A stretch of DNA of 38,852 nucleotides. Source: JAVXTH01 sp036641395 (lineage in GTDB: Bacteria; Bacillota_I; Bacilli_A; Erysipelotrichales; Erysipelotrichaceae). The stretch is taken from positions 1-38,852 of the forward strand of contig JAVWEY010000012.1 of assembly GCA_036641395.1 (NCBI GenBank). The letters run 5' to 3'. Below, one piece after another: positions 16,527-24,547 of the stretch. The translations under genes and the position numbers were made by a program. The number at the start of each line of letters is the position of its first letter. Within the stretch, counting starts at the first letter, position 1. The notes below the pieces were generated by a model that was given only the letters and a program-made list of their open reading frames with translations, did not search any database and had not been told where the DNA came from.

Positions 16527-16553
16527 ATAAAAAATGCTGAACAAGTCAACATT
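16527..16553 (-). terminator. Intrinsic terminator after the lipoprotein gene
   Basis: On the minus strand AATGTTGA/TCAGCATT (16546-16553 with 16533-16540, one G-T pair) encloses a five-base loop and is followed by a T tract. The lipoprotein stop codon lies at the stem base. The next gene's GGGAGG starts within about five bases of the T tract. Confidence 0.75.
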
Positions 16554-17152
16554 TATTGTACTGCAATTACTCGATAAACAGCATCCGTATTATCATAAAT
16601 AACTTGAACTACCATTTTTGTTTTAAGCTTTTCTTGAGATAAATCACTCTCTTTATACTTACAATTTAAAGTAACCATAAATCCATCATAAGTTAAATCT
16701 TGGTACATAAGCGATGCCTCTTCACTCTTCTTAACCACACATGATGTCATATAAGGCAAAGCTTCTTTTCCATACTTATTTACAATACTCTTATAATTTC
16801 CATAATAATAAGATAGTGCATAATTAGTGAACTCAGCGCGACTTACTTCAGGAATAAAAGTTAAACCACCAATCTGATTTTCATCTTTCTTATTTGATAA
16901 AGTAAAGAAATCATAAGCAAAATTAATTGCCACATTCTCAGCAATTTTCGCTGAATTATCACCATCTAATGCTTTAGATAGTTTATTATAAGCCTTTTTA
17001 CCTTCTAAAGTAGGTTTTATAGGTGTTTCATATACATCATTGCTAACAATTTTTATTGTTTCTTTCTTTGGTTCTTCTTTCTTTCCACAACCTGCAATTA
17101 GTAATAAAGCGGCACATGCACTGATTGTAATTTTCTTTAGATTATGTTTCAT
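16553..17152 (-). CDS. Lipoprotein of unknown function
   Basis: 199 residues with a clear lipoprotein signal: KKITISACAALLLIAGCGKK, with the lipobox Cys at about 22, then a charged Lys/Glu linker. The mature domain of about 165 residues has a helical first half (NKLSKALDGDNSAKIAENVA) and a beta-rich second half ending in VVQVIYDNTDAVYRVIAVQ, an arrangement seen in small extracytoplasmic NTF2-like or DUF lipoproteins. I cannot name the family. The start ATG has AGGAGGG upstream. It is expected to be anchored to the outer face of the membrane. It lies downstream of the AlaX gene after a 50-base gap that could hold a promoter (TATACT). Confidence 0.8.
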   Translation of the reverse strand: MKHNLKKITISACAALLLIAGCGKKEEPKKETIKIVSNDVYETPIKPTLEGKKAYNKLSKALDGDNSAKIAENVAINFAYDFFTLSNKKDENQIGGLTFIPEVSRAEFTNYALSYYYGNYKSIVNKYGKEALPYMTSCVVKKSEEASLMYQDLTYDGFMVTLNCKYKESDLSQEKLKTKMVVQVIYDNTDAVYRVIAVQ

Positions 17153-17202
17153 AAATCCCTCCTGTAAATACCTTACTTAGTATACCACACTTTTATTTTT
17201 AA

Positions 17203-18360
17203 TTAATCCTTTGTGACAGAATTTATATATTGAAATATCTCTTGATGGTACATTCCACCACCTTGTGCTAAGCGCTTATTACCGCTTCCTTTTAGTTTAA
17301 ACTTATGGGCAATATCTTTAAAAACACTTTCACAATCAAAATCAATTCCTTCACTGCTCGCGATTACAATATGACAAGCATCATATACTTTCGCAATCAA
17401 CACCACGACTTTATTGTAATTGCTGACGATATAATGAGCTAGGGCTGCTAGTGATTTCACATCAATATCATGATACTCTTTCACAATAACATTTTCATCC
17501 ATATTTCCGATTACATGTCCCTCTAATTCATAATACTTTTGTTTCCAAACAACTAAATCACCATTTAAACTTTTAACTTCATTCACTAATTTATTGATCC
17601 CAGTATTAATATACAAATGTGATAATGCTAGTGATTTACTTGCTTCATCTAAAACTCCATAACGACGAGTGATACAATCTAATAATTGATCTCCACAAAT
17701 ATATTTAATTTTATAACCTTTTTTTGTTTTCTCATAACCTAATATTTTAATTAGTTGAATATAACGTAAAGATGGTACATGCATACATCCACAAAGATTA
17801 TAATCTAAATTGGCAATACTTACGACTCTTAATTGATCATGTTTTAATAATGCTTTAGGATTACGTTTTTGTGCTTCACTAGCTGTTGGATAAAGAATAT
17901 TTACTTTTAAATCATCACGAATTAAACCATTACATAATATTTGTAGTTCTGAACTTTGTTTTTCACTAAAGGTATCAAAACTAAATTCTATGTCATTCTC
18001 TTCTTCCCCTACATGATGTGATAATGTTTCTACATTATATACATTATGTAAAAGCGCGGAAATTAAGTGTTGCGTTGTATGAATTTGACACTTTCTAAAA
18101 CGCTCATGTAAATTAACTGATAAATGAACTTTACCATCAAGTTGTACATCGAGTAGATGCCACAACTTGCCCGCTTCTTCTTTTAATCCCAATACTTCAT
18201 AATTATTAATAGCACCAACATCACTGCTCATACCGCCACTCTCATTGAAGAATATTGTTTCTTTAAAAGCGTGCCAATAACGTCCATTTTCTTCTATAAC
18301 TTCAACTACTTCGCTATTGAGTTCACTGGCAAAGCAGTCATCTAATAAATGATTTATCAT
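17203..18360 (-). CDS. Alanyl-tRNA editing protein, AlaX-like, with DHHA1 domain
   Basis: 385 residues. The N-terminal part resembles the beta-barrel of AlaRS/AlaX (FFNESGGMSSDVG, a variant of the GGQxxDxG motif). The editing site has H94 and H98 (IHTTQHL, the HxxxH pair) and the second metal-binding pair C190 and H194 (CGCMH in place of CGGTH). The C-terminal DHHA1 domain includes KVVVLIAKVYDACHIVIAS and ends with a glycine-rich GSGNKRLAQGGG. The family hydrolyses Ser- or Gly-tRNA(Ala). The order matches the long AlaX type found in Bacillota. A weakly spaced GAAGG precedes the ATG. It is divergent from the methyltransferase gene, with a 7-bp dyad between them. Confidence 0.88.
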   Translation of the reverse strand: MINHLLDDCFASELNSEVVEVIEENGRYWHAFKETIFFNESGGMSSDVGAINNYEVLGLKEEAGKLWHLLDVQLDGKVHLSVNLHERFRKCQIHTTQHLISALLHNVYNVETLSHHVGEEENDIEFSFDTFSEKQSSELQILCNGLIRDDLKVNILYPTASEAQKRNPKALLKHDQLRVVSIANLDYNLCGCMHVPSLRYIQLIKILGYEKTKKGYKIKYICGDQLLDCITRRYGVLDEASKSLALSHLYINTGINKLVNEVKSLNGDLVVWKQKYYELEGHVIGNMDENVIVKEYHDIDVKSLAALAHYIVSNYNKVVVLIAKVYDACHIVIASSEGIDFDCESVFKDIAHKFKLKGSGNKRLAQGGGMYHQEIFQYINSVTKD

Positions 18361-18388
18361 AACTTTTTACCTTCTTTCAATTGATGGT

Positions 18389-18414
18389 ATTGTAACACAA
18401 TTTTTCTAATTGTG
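18389..18414. promoter_or_regulatory. Extended -10 of the AlaX gene overlapped by a 7-bp dyad
   Basis: On the minus strand TGTTACAAT (extended -10) precedes the AlaX gene. It overlaps CACAATT-TTTCT-AATTGTG (18396-18414), a perfect inverted repeat. The overlap with the polymerase site suggests a repressor operator. No regulator gene is adjacent. Confidence 0.4.
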
Positions 18415-18462
18415 GTATAGCACATTTTGAATATTAAAATACTAAAAATGCTGATTTAATGT

Positions 18463-18468
18463 TATAAT
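18463..18468 (+). promoter_or_regulatory. -10 element of the methyltransferase gene
   Basis: A perfect TATAAT, 11 bases before GAGGTG (18480-18485). No clear -35 is seen, so use of this promoter is inferred from position. Confidence 0.4.
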
Positions 18469-18491
18469 TAAACGCAAGTGAGGTGTCGACA

Positions 18492-19361
18492 ATGAATCAA
18501 TTAGCAAATGAATGGGAAGATTATGAATGTATCGATGCAGGTAATGGTGAAAAGTTAGAAAGATGGAAGGATGTCGTCTTACGACGCCCTGATCCAAGTG
18601 CTTTATGGCCTTGTGAAAAAAGTGGGCTTTGGAATAATCCACACGCATATTATCATCGTTCTATTAAAGGTGGTGGCGAATGGGAGTTCAAGAAGAAGTG
18701 TAAAGAAAGTTGGGTCATTCATTATAAAGACTTATCTTTTAAAGTCGCACCAACTGGTTTTAAACATACTGGAATATTCCCAGAACAGGCTAGTAATTGG
18801 GATTTTATGATGGATAAAATCAAACATGCCAATCGTGAAATTCGAGTTTTGAATTTATTTGCTTATAGTGGTGGTGCCACGATGGCTTGTGCCGCAGCGG
18901 GCGCAAGTGAAGTTGTTCATGTTGATGCTAGTAAAGGCATGGTAACTTGGGCAAAAGAAAATATGGTTCTATCACATTTAGAAGATCGTAAAATTCGTTT
19001 TATTGTTGATGATGTGATGAAGTTTGTTGCTCGTGAAAAACGTCGTGGCCATACATATCATGCGATTATTATGGATCCTCCAAGTTATGGTCGTGGTCCT
19101 AATGGTGAAACATGGAAACTTGAAGAACAACTTTATCCTTTAATATCTGCCTGTATGGAAATTTTAGCTGATGATCCTTTGTTCTTCTTAGTTAATTCTT
19201 ATACAACTGGCTTTCCTTCTACTTCTCTCTATAATATGTTATCGCAAACAATGAAAGTGGCCTATCCAAGCGGTAATATTGTCGCTGGAGAAATTGGTCT
19301 ACCAATTAGCAACACCGGATTAATGCTACCTTGTGGTATTTATGGTCGTTGGGTTAAATAA
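18492..19361 (+). CDS. Class I SAM-dependent methyltransferase (RlmI/RlmK-like domain)
   Basis: 289 residues from the ATG at 18492, which follows GAGGTG by six bases. An upstream in-frame GTG lies inside the ribosome site and is rejected. The S-adenosylmethionine-binding loop is VLNLFAYSGGATMACAAAGA, followed by VVHVDASKGMVTWAKENM and the catalytic-type motif IIMDPPSYGRGPNGETWKLE. These are the features of the large-subunit rRNA methyltransferase group (PF10672-type), but the PUA domain of true RlmI is missing, as in shorter Bacillota relatives. The substrate is probably rRNA, not proven. The stop overlaps the start of the next gene (TAATG), so the two are coupled. Confidence 0.88.
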   Translation: MNQLANEWEDYECIDAGNGEKLERWKDVVLRRPDPSALWPCEKSGLWNNPHAYYHRSIKGGGEWEFKKKCKESWVIHYKDLSFKVAPTGFKHTGIFPEQASNWDFMMDKIKHANREIRVLNLFAYSGGATMACAAAGASEVVHVDASKGMVTWAKENMVLSHLEDRKIRFIVDDVMKFVAREKRRGHTYHAIIMDPPSYGRGPNGETWKLEEQLYPLISACMEILADDPLFFLVNSYTTGFPSTSLYNMLSQTMKVAYPSGNIVAGEIGLPISNTGLMLPCGIYGRWVK

Positions 19362-20032
19362 TGGGAAACGACAAAACTAGAATACCAGATGCTAATGTTG
19401 TTTTTCCTAACAAACATAAATCATCTTGTTTCTTAAAAAACGTTATTAAGGCGAGTAATATTATCGTTGGTGATTATACTTATTATGACGATGATGTTGA
19501 TCCCACTGCATTTGAAAAGAATAATGTTATCTTTAATAATCAACAATTTAACGATCAATTAATCATCGGTAAGTTTTGTACGATTGCCAGTGGTGTCAAA
19601 TTCTTTATGGGCGCAAGCAATCATCGGATGAATAGTGTAACTTGTTACCCATTTAACGTCTTTGGTGGTGCTTGGTCACAAAACACCCCAGCTCATTTAA
19701 CCCAGTTACCAAATAAAGGTAACACGATCATTGGTAACGATGTTTGGATTGGTCGTGATGTAATGATTTTGCCCGGTGTTCAAATTGGGGATGGTTGTAT
19801 TATTGGTGCTGGTAGTATTGTTGGTAAAGATGTTCCCGCATATCATATCGTTGCTGGAAATCCCGCAGCAATAATTAAAAAACGCTTTGATGATGAACTA
19901 ATTTCTTTACTATTAGAGTTATCTTGGTGGAATGTTAGTAGCGAGGAATTAGTAACTTTATTACCTCTTTTATGTAATACTGATTTAGACTATGTGAAAA
20001 AAGCAATAAAAGCGTATTTAAAAAGAGCCTAA
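19361..20032 (+). CDS. Vat/CatB-type left-handed beta-helix O-acetyltransferase
   Basis: 223 residues. Hexapeptide repeats are visible (IIGNDVWIGRDVMILPGVQI, then GDGCIIGAGSIVGKD), with the xenobiotic acetyltransferase features: VGDYTYYDD near the start, IGKFCTIASGVKF, the catalytic-His region GASNHRMNSVTCYPFNVFGG, and AGNPAAIIKKRF near the end. Members include streptogramin acetyltransferases (Vat) and CatB-type chloramphenicol acetyltransferases, but many chromosomal copies have no known drug substrate. Resistance should not be assumed. Start and stop are tightly packed: the ATG overlaps the methyltransferase stop, and the TAA forms the loop of a terminator hairpin shared with the convergent patatin gene. 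Confidence 0.85.
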   Translation: MGNDKTRIPDANVVFPNKHKSSCFLKNVIKASNIIVGDYTYYDDDVDPTAFEKNNVIFNNQQFNDQLIIGKFCTIASGVKFFMGASNHRMNSVTCYPFNVFGGAWSQNTPAHLTQLPNKGNTIIGNDVWIGRDVMILPGVQIGDGCIIGAGSIVGKDVPAYHIVAGNPAAIIKKRFDDELISLLLELSWWNVSSEELVTLLPLLCNTDLDYVKKAIKAYLKRA

Positions 20033-20041
20033 GGCTCTTAT
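20019..20041. terminator. Terminator hairpin holding both convergent stop codons
   Basis: AAGAGCC-TAA-GGCTCTT (20023-20039). The loop is the stop codon of the acetyltransferase gene, and the right arm meets the stop of the patatin gene at 20038. On the minus strand it runs into TTTTT, giving a good terminator; in the plus direction the U tract is poor. Confidence 0.75.
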
Positions 20042-20892
20042 TTCATAAATTCTTTAATTAAAGGTAAGCGATCCTGTGTATCTTTATATCCTAAATCAAA
20101 CCAGCGTTGTAGTAACTCTTTATCATGAGTATAGCGAGTTACGCCATAATCTTCACTAGGTCGAAGCACAAGTGCTTCACCTTTTTTTTCTAATTCTTGA
20201 ACAATACCCCATTGTCTTTGATAATTCAAATGACGAATTTTCAAGTTTTCTCGCACCGCTTTATTACCCGGGTAAATAAGTCGTGCTGCATTAATTTGCC
20301 AATTAGGTGCTGGTTTTCTTACATAATTCTCTTCTTTTGTCGATATAAATACATGTTTTGTATTACCATGGCGAATGCTTTGTTCGATTGGAATCATATC
20401 GATTAATCCTGCATCCATGTATTTCTTTCCAAGAAATTTATAGGGACGAACTAGTAAAAATAAAGCACAACTTGCTTGCATTAATATTTGTTCTTTTGGA
20501 TCAAAGAAATCTTTACTAAAGTATTCAACTTGATTACTTTCCATATTATAAACACCAATATCTAATAAAGTATCTTCTTTCATAAAGGTTTCATAATCCA
20601 AAGGAGCATGTTTTTCAATGTATTTACTTACATAATGTATTCCAAAAATACCTCGCTCCGTTAGCATTGGATAAAGTCCAATGGCTTTAGGATCACTTGC
20701 TGCATCCACTCCTGTAACTCGCAAACGCTCTCGCTGTTTCGCAACATATGGTAGTAATACTTCAGCCCCTGCTGATATTCCTACGCAATATGGAAACTTA
20801 ATTCCGTTATCGATAAAGCATTCAAGTACACCGCATGTATAAGCAGCTTTTGTACCTCCGCCTTCACATATTAATCCAATTTTATCAAACAT
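20038..20892 (-). CDS. Patatin-like phospholipase family protein
   Basis: 284 residues. Patatin motifs in order: the oxyanion glycine-rich loop ICEGGGTKAAYTCGVL (residues about 8-23), the nucleophile elbow GISAG (G-x-S-x-G), and the catalytic aspartate in YMDAGLIDM (D-G/A pattern; here Asp-Ala-Gly). It resembles YjjU-type bacterial esterases. It has no signal peptide and so probably acts in the cytoplasm on lipids or acyl esters. The start ATG has GAGGTG upstream and a TTTACG-17-TATAAT promoter. It is followed convergently by the acetyltransferase gene. Upstream is cardiolipin synthase on its own transcript, which gives a loose lipid theme. Confidence 0.9.
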   Translation of the reverse strand: MFDKIGLICEGGGTKAAYTCGVLECFIDNGIKFPYCVGISAGAEVLLPYVAKQRERLRVTGVDAASDPKAIGLYPMLTERGIFGIHYVSKYIEKHAPLDYETFMKEDTLLDIGVYNMESNQVEYFSKDFFDPKEQILMQASCALFLLVRPYKFLGKKYMDAGLIDMIPIEQSIRHGNTKHVFISTKEENYVRKPAPNWQINAARLIYPGNKAVRENLKIRHLNYQRQWGIVQELEKKGEALVLRPSEDYGVTRYTHDKELLQRWFDLGYKDTQDRLPLIKEFMK

Positions 20893-20913
20893 ATCTACAC
20901 CTCACGAAATAGA

Positions 20914-20942
20914 ATTATACTATTTTATACAAGATTCGTAAA
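20914..20942 (-). promoter_or_regulatory. Promoter of the patatin gene
   Basis: On the minus strand TTTACG (20937-20942), 17-base spacer, TATAAT (20914-20919). GAGGTG starts ten bases after the -10, leaving almost no leader. Confidence 0.6.
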
Positions 20943-20966
20943 GATTTCATTTTAATCTTTACTATT

Positions 20967-22502
20967 TTAAAACATTGGTGAAAACAAATTTAAAACAGCT
21001 CGCATTATTCTTGTTGGTAATTTAACCTTTAAACAATCTTCAATTGTCATTTCTTGAGATTTTGCTAATGTTTTAATATAATCATCTTTTAAGTCCTTTA
21101 CTACTTTACTCTTATAGAACCAAACACCACATTCATAATGTAAATAATAACTTCTAAAGTCCATATTAACCGTTCCAACGATTGCCATTTTATCATCCAT
21201 TACAAATGTTTTCGCATGGACAAAGCCAGGGGTATATTCATATACACGAACACCACTTTCAATTAGATCTTTATAATTAGAGCGAGTTAATGCGAAGACA
21301 TACCACTTATCAGGAATATGCGGTACTAATATTCTTACATCAACACCATTTTTAGCGGATAACATTAACGCTGTTTTCATTTCTTGATCAATTACTAAAT
21401 ATGGCGTTGCGATATAAATATACTTATTCGCACCATTTATCATATTAATATGAGTATATTCACCAACGTGTTCATCATCCGTTGGAGAATCAGAAAATGG
21501 TTGTACATAACCATCGTTTTCTAATGTATTATAATAACGAGGATCGGGAATATAGTTCAAATAGTCATCTTTTTGGGTTTCGTCATAATTCCAAAACTGA
21601 AGAAACATTAAAGTGAAGTTCCAAACGGCTTGCCCTTTCAACATAACACTACAATCTTTCCAGTGCCCAAAGCGATGCGTTACATTGATATATTCATCCG
21701 CCAAGTTGATTCCGCCGGTCATTCCTACCTTACCATCAATAATCAATATCTTTCGATGATCTCGATTATTCATCTGCATCGCAAGACGGGGAACAATTGG
21801 GTTAAATACTTTGCATTTGAAACCCATTTTTCTAAGTTGCTTATCATAATCATTTGCTAACTTATTTATACAACCAGCATCATCATATAAAATACGAATA
21901 TCTAGTCCTTCTTTTAATTTCCGTTGAAGTATTTCAAGAATTGTATTCCACATAACCCCTTCTTCAATAATAAAATATTCAAGAAAGATAAAACGTTCTG
22001 CCTTTTCAAGTTCTTCAATCATTGACTTAAACTTAGCTTCTCCTACTGGAAAAAAAGTTGTTTGGGTTTTCCCATAAACAGGGAAATCGGCATTCATCCA
22101 TATATAATTCGCTTGTTTATAAGCGATTGGATCTTCTTTCTCTAATTGCGTTAAAATATCTTCATCTTGTTTGATCATTCCTTGAATTTCTAATTGTGAA
22201 GCATGATCACGTTTTTGTAATTCCTTTGGCACTTTTTGACCACCAAATAAAACATAAATTAAGCCTCCAAAAACAGGTGCCGCCATAATCATAACGACCC
22301 ATGCTAGTTTATAACTAGGATTATCATTTTTATTAATCACATAAATACTCATAATCACACTTAGTATAATTAGTAAGAAATATATGGAAACAAAATACTC
22401 ACTTAAGAATAAGATTAAACCAAATAAAACGCCTAATTGTAGTAAAATTAACATTGCGACAATAAATAATTTACTGCGAATAAAATTTAGGAACTTCTTC
22501 AA
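20967..22502 (-). CDS. cls: Cardiolipin synthase
   Basis: At 511 residues this is normal for Gram-positive Cls. Two N-terminal membrane helices (about 10-32 and 36-54) are followed by a third hydrophobic stretch and two phospholipase D domains, each with an HKD motif: first NRDHRKILIIDGKVGMTGG, second HAKTFVMDDKMAIVGTVNMD. It condenses two phosphatidylglycerols into cardiolipin at the membrane. The start codon is TTG at 22502, the only start with a proper site (AAGGAGGG six bases upstream). It follows the M28-like gene by 12 bases in the same transcript. Confidence 0.95.
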   Translation of the reverse strand: MKKFLNFIRSKLFIVAMLILLQLGVLFGLILFLSEYFVSIYFLLIILSVIMSIYVINKNDNPSYKLAWVVMIMAAPVFGGLIYVLFGGQKVPKELQKRDHASQLEIQGMIKQDEDILTQLEKEDPIAYKQANYIWMNADFPVYGKTQTTFFPVGEAKFKSMIEELEKAERFIFLEYFIIEEGVMWNTILEILQRKLKEGLDIRILYDDAGCINKLANDYDKQLRKMGFKCKVFNPIVPRLAMQMNNRDHRKILIIDGKVGMTGGINLADEYINVTHRFGHWKDCSVMLKGQAVWNFTLMFLQFWNYDETQKDDYLNYIPDPRYYNTLENDGYVQPFSDSPTDDEHVGEYTHINMINGANKYIYIATPYLVIDQEMKTALMLSAKNGVDVRILVPHIPDKWYVFALTRSNYKDLIESGVRVYEYTPGFVHAKTFVMDDKMAIVGTVNMDFRSYYLHYECGVWFYKSKVVKDLKDDYIKTLAKSQEMTIEDCLKVKLPTRIMRAVLNLFSPMF

Positions 22503-22514
22503 AGATATCCCTCC

Positions 22515-23465
22515 TTATTGTGTAATAATGTAGTTCTCTACCATATCAACTATGACATCAACATTCTCTTTATCAATAATTGTATCACTCTTACGATTAA
22601 CGTTTGTGATAACTAAATTCTTTTTATCATCGTAATTTCCAGCCGTAATTAATACTGCTTTCTTCCAGTGATCCATTGGATTTTGAAAACGCATATTATC
22701 ATTCATTTCACATTTTCCAATACTGCGACGATTCTTATTATGCTTAATTAAATCTTGTGCTGTTTTACGATTGTCGCTAGTAAAACCAACCACAAGATTT
22801 GCTCCATGGGCAATACAGTTTAATAGAATTACATTTGGATTTTTACCTAATTCTTTTAAACGATTTACAACTAATTTACTACCATGAAATCGATTCTCAT
22901 TGCGATCAGTAAATATAAATGCGGTTGTTTTACGTTGATCTTTGTTTAATCGTTGAGCGATTTCAATCGCCGCAACTACCGATGCGGAATTACGGTTATC
23001 ATTATTATGGTTAGGGTAACCTACAATAAGTAATAAAAATAACAATAAGAATAATGAAAAAGTAATACAACTAATCAGAAACATCAACATTTGTGACTTA
23101 ACAAATAATGGTGCTAAATACATAAAACCTAAAAAGAATAAGTAAAATATAAGAATTGGTCCATAAGTTGGTAAGATTGACTTAGTTGAAGTCTTATTTC
23201 CATCAAGTGGATAATAATTATATTTATGCCAAAAAATATGAGATGGTGTATCATAAGGTACAACAATTAAATTCTTTGCCATTTTTAAGTTTCCATAAAT
23301 AATATTTCTTGTTTTAAAGATGGTTTGTTTCTTCTCATCAATCTCTTTTTTATAATCCATTTCATTAAAGAACCCATCTAATTTCTCTTCATAATTTAGT
23401 TTTTGTTTATGATTGAAACGGACACTATTTTCTTTCGCAAATATTTGTATTAGTTCATCTTTCAT
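22515..23465 (-). CDS. M28-peptidase-like membrane protein, active site apparently altered
   Basis: 316 residues. The N-terminal basic/helical part (about 1-100) is followed by two membrane helices (about 100-125 and 130-152) and then a peptidase M28-like segment. The usual M28 landmarks are recognisable but changed. AHYDS appears as VPYDTPSH; the metal-binding Asp segment DNASGVAA appears as NDNRNSASVVAAIEIAQRL; and the (E)E-x-G-x-x-GS segment appears as DRNENRFHGSK. The overall fold call is therefore moderate, and enzyme activity is doubtful. The start ATG has GAGAGGG upstream. It sits between cls and a PHP phosphatase and may be cotranscribed with cls. Confidence 0.6.
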   Translation of the reverse strand: MKDELIQIFAKENSVRFNHKQKLNYEEKLDGFFNEMDYKKEIDEKKQTIFKTRNIIYGNLKMAKNLIVVPYDTPSHIFWHKYNYYPLDGNKTSTKSILPTYGPILIFYLFFLGFMYLAPLFVKSQMLMFLISCITFSLFLLLFLLLIVGYPNHNNDNRNSASVVAAIEIAQRLNKDQRKTTAFIFTDRNENRFHGSKLVVNRLKELGKNPNVILLNCIAHGANLVVGFTSDNRKTAQDLIKHNKNRRSIGKCEMNDNMRFQNPMDHWKKAVLITAGNYDDKKNLVITNVNRKSDTIIDKENVDVIVDMVENYIITQ

Positions 23466-23479
23466 TACTATTTCCCTCT

Positions 23480-24262
23480 CTATCGAATTTTTACTTCGTC
23501 AACATAATTTAATTCTAAGCCTTCTAGTATTTTATTTGCTACCTTAATCCTGCTACTTTCTAATAAATCTGCAGGACAATGAGCATCAAAGCCATATACA
23601 ACCTTACATCCATAACTTGAAACAATCTCCCAGAACTTCCGATTTGGATAGGGAGGATGTTGCCCATCATCATAAAATAGATTACTTTTCTTCATCCCTT
23701 TTAGATTAACTTCTAAAGGAATATCATAGGTAAGTGATGCCTGAGCAATACGTTTGCTCGCTTCAACACACGCATCATTAAAATCACGACGACCTAACAT
23801 AAAATAATCAGGATGAGCTAGTATGGAAATTAAACCCGATGCAAATGCGGTTTCTATTTGAGTTGCATACATAGAAACATCTTCATCATTACAAAGATAA
23901 TCATAACCATAGCCATCCACATATTTACAGTGTTGACCGATTATCATATAATCGCATTGTTTTCGCATATCAATTAAATAATTTCGACAATTATCATACC
24001 ATTCAATTTCAAATCCAACTAAAATATTAATTTGATCCTTGTATTTTTCTTTCAATAAATACATAGAATTTAAATATTCACCAATCATTTCATAGGACAT
24101 ACGATCACTTGGTACATCTTTTTGTGGATAACCCATATGATCTGACATCCCAATTGTTTTAAAACCAGCCATAATCGCTGCCTTAATATATTGTTCATCT
24201 TCACCTGTTGCATGCCCACATCGATACGTATGCGTATGATAATTGAAATTCTGTTCTTTCAT
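23480..24262 (-). CDS. PHP-domain phosphatase, histidinol-phosphatase (HisJ/HisK)-like
   Basis: 260 residues. Metal-binding PHP motifs are present: NYHTHTYRCGHATG at the N-terminus, GMSDHMGYP, the Glu in VGFEIEWYD, IIGQHCKYVDGYG, ILAHPDYFMLGRRDF, and FDAHCPADLLES near the end. The closest type is the HisJ family that dephosphorylates histidinol phosphate, but no other histidine genes are in the window, so the substrate is uncertain. A role in serine synthesis, where the SerB step is missing beside divergent serC-serA, is conceivable but is only inference. The start ATG has AGGTG upstream and a TATAAT 12 bases before it. The M28-like gene follows 14 bases downstream. Confidence 0.85.
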   Translation of the reverse strand: MKEQNFNYHTHTYRCGHATGEDEQYIKAAIMAGFKTIGMSDHMGYPQKDVPSDRMSYEMIGEYLNSMYLLKEKYKDQINILVGFEIEWYDNCRNYLIDMRKQCDYMIIGQHCKYVDGYGYDYLCNDEDVSMYATQIETAFASGLISILAHPDYFMLGRRDFNDACVEASKRIAQASLTYDIPLEVNLKGMKKSNLFYDDGQHPPYPNRKFWEIVSSYGCKVVYGFDAHCPADLLESSRIKVANKILEGLELNYVDEVKIR

Positions 24263-24284
24263 TATATCACCTACATTCCTAACT

Positions 24285-24290
24285 ATTATA
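24285..24290 (-). promoter_or_regulatory. -10 element of the PHP phosphatase gene
   Basis: TATAAT on the minus strand, 12 bases before AGGTG (24268-24272). No matching -35 is seen. Confidence 0.4.
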
Positions 24291-24507
24291 ACGTAAAATG
24301 CAACCTTTTCCTAGGCTAACCTATATTTTAAAGATTATAATTATTAACTATTTTTCAATAGTTAAATGATAACGCATGTTTGTGTTCTTATATCATATAC
24401 TACTGTTAGTAATATAAATACAAATGATGTAATATGTTTTTAGTTCATTTACAATCTTGAAAACTATTACATTTTCTTTACATTGATTTTCACTTACTGT
24501 ATTTTTG

Positions 24508-24516
24508 TGCTATAAT
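24508..24516 (+). promoter_or_regulatory. Extended -10 promoter of serC-serA
   Basis: TGCTATAAT is a perfect extended -10. A weak TTTCAC sits at 17-base spacing. The intergenic stretch 24263-24547 shows nothing else that I can support; I found no T-box or riboswitch core. Confidence 0.6.
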
Positions 24517-24547
24517 TTATTAATCAACATTAGAAAGGTGGATGATT

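Noticed and set aside
18483..18491. GTG start of the methyltransferase
   Set aside because: It lies inside the GAGGTG ribosome site; the ATG at 18492 has the right spacing.
19361..20032. Calling the acetyltransferase a drug-resistance gene
   Set aside because: The family includes many housekeeping or unknown members; motif resemblance does not establish the substrate.
24263..24547. Possible T-box or serine riboswitch ahead of serC
   Set aside because: No T-box core (AGGGTGG-type) or other recognisable aptamer; the extended -10 is only about 30 bases from the start codon.
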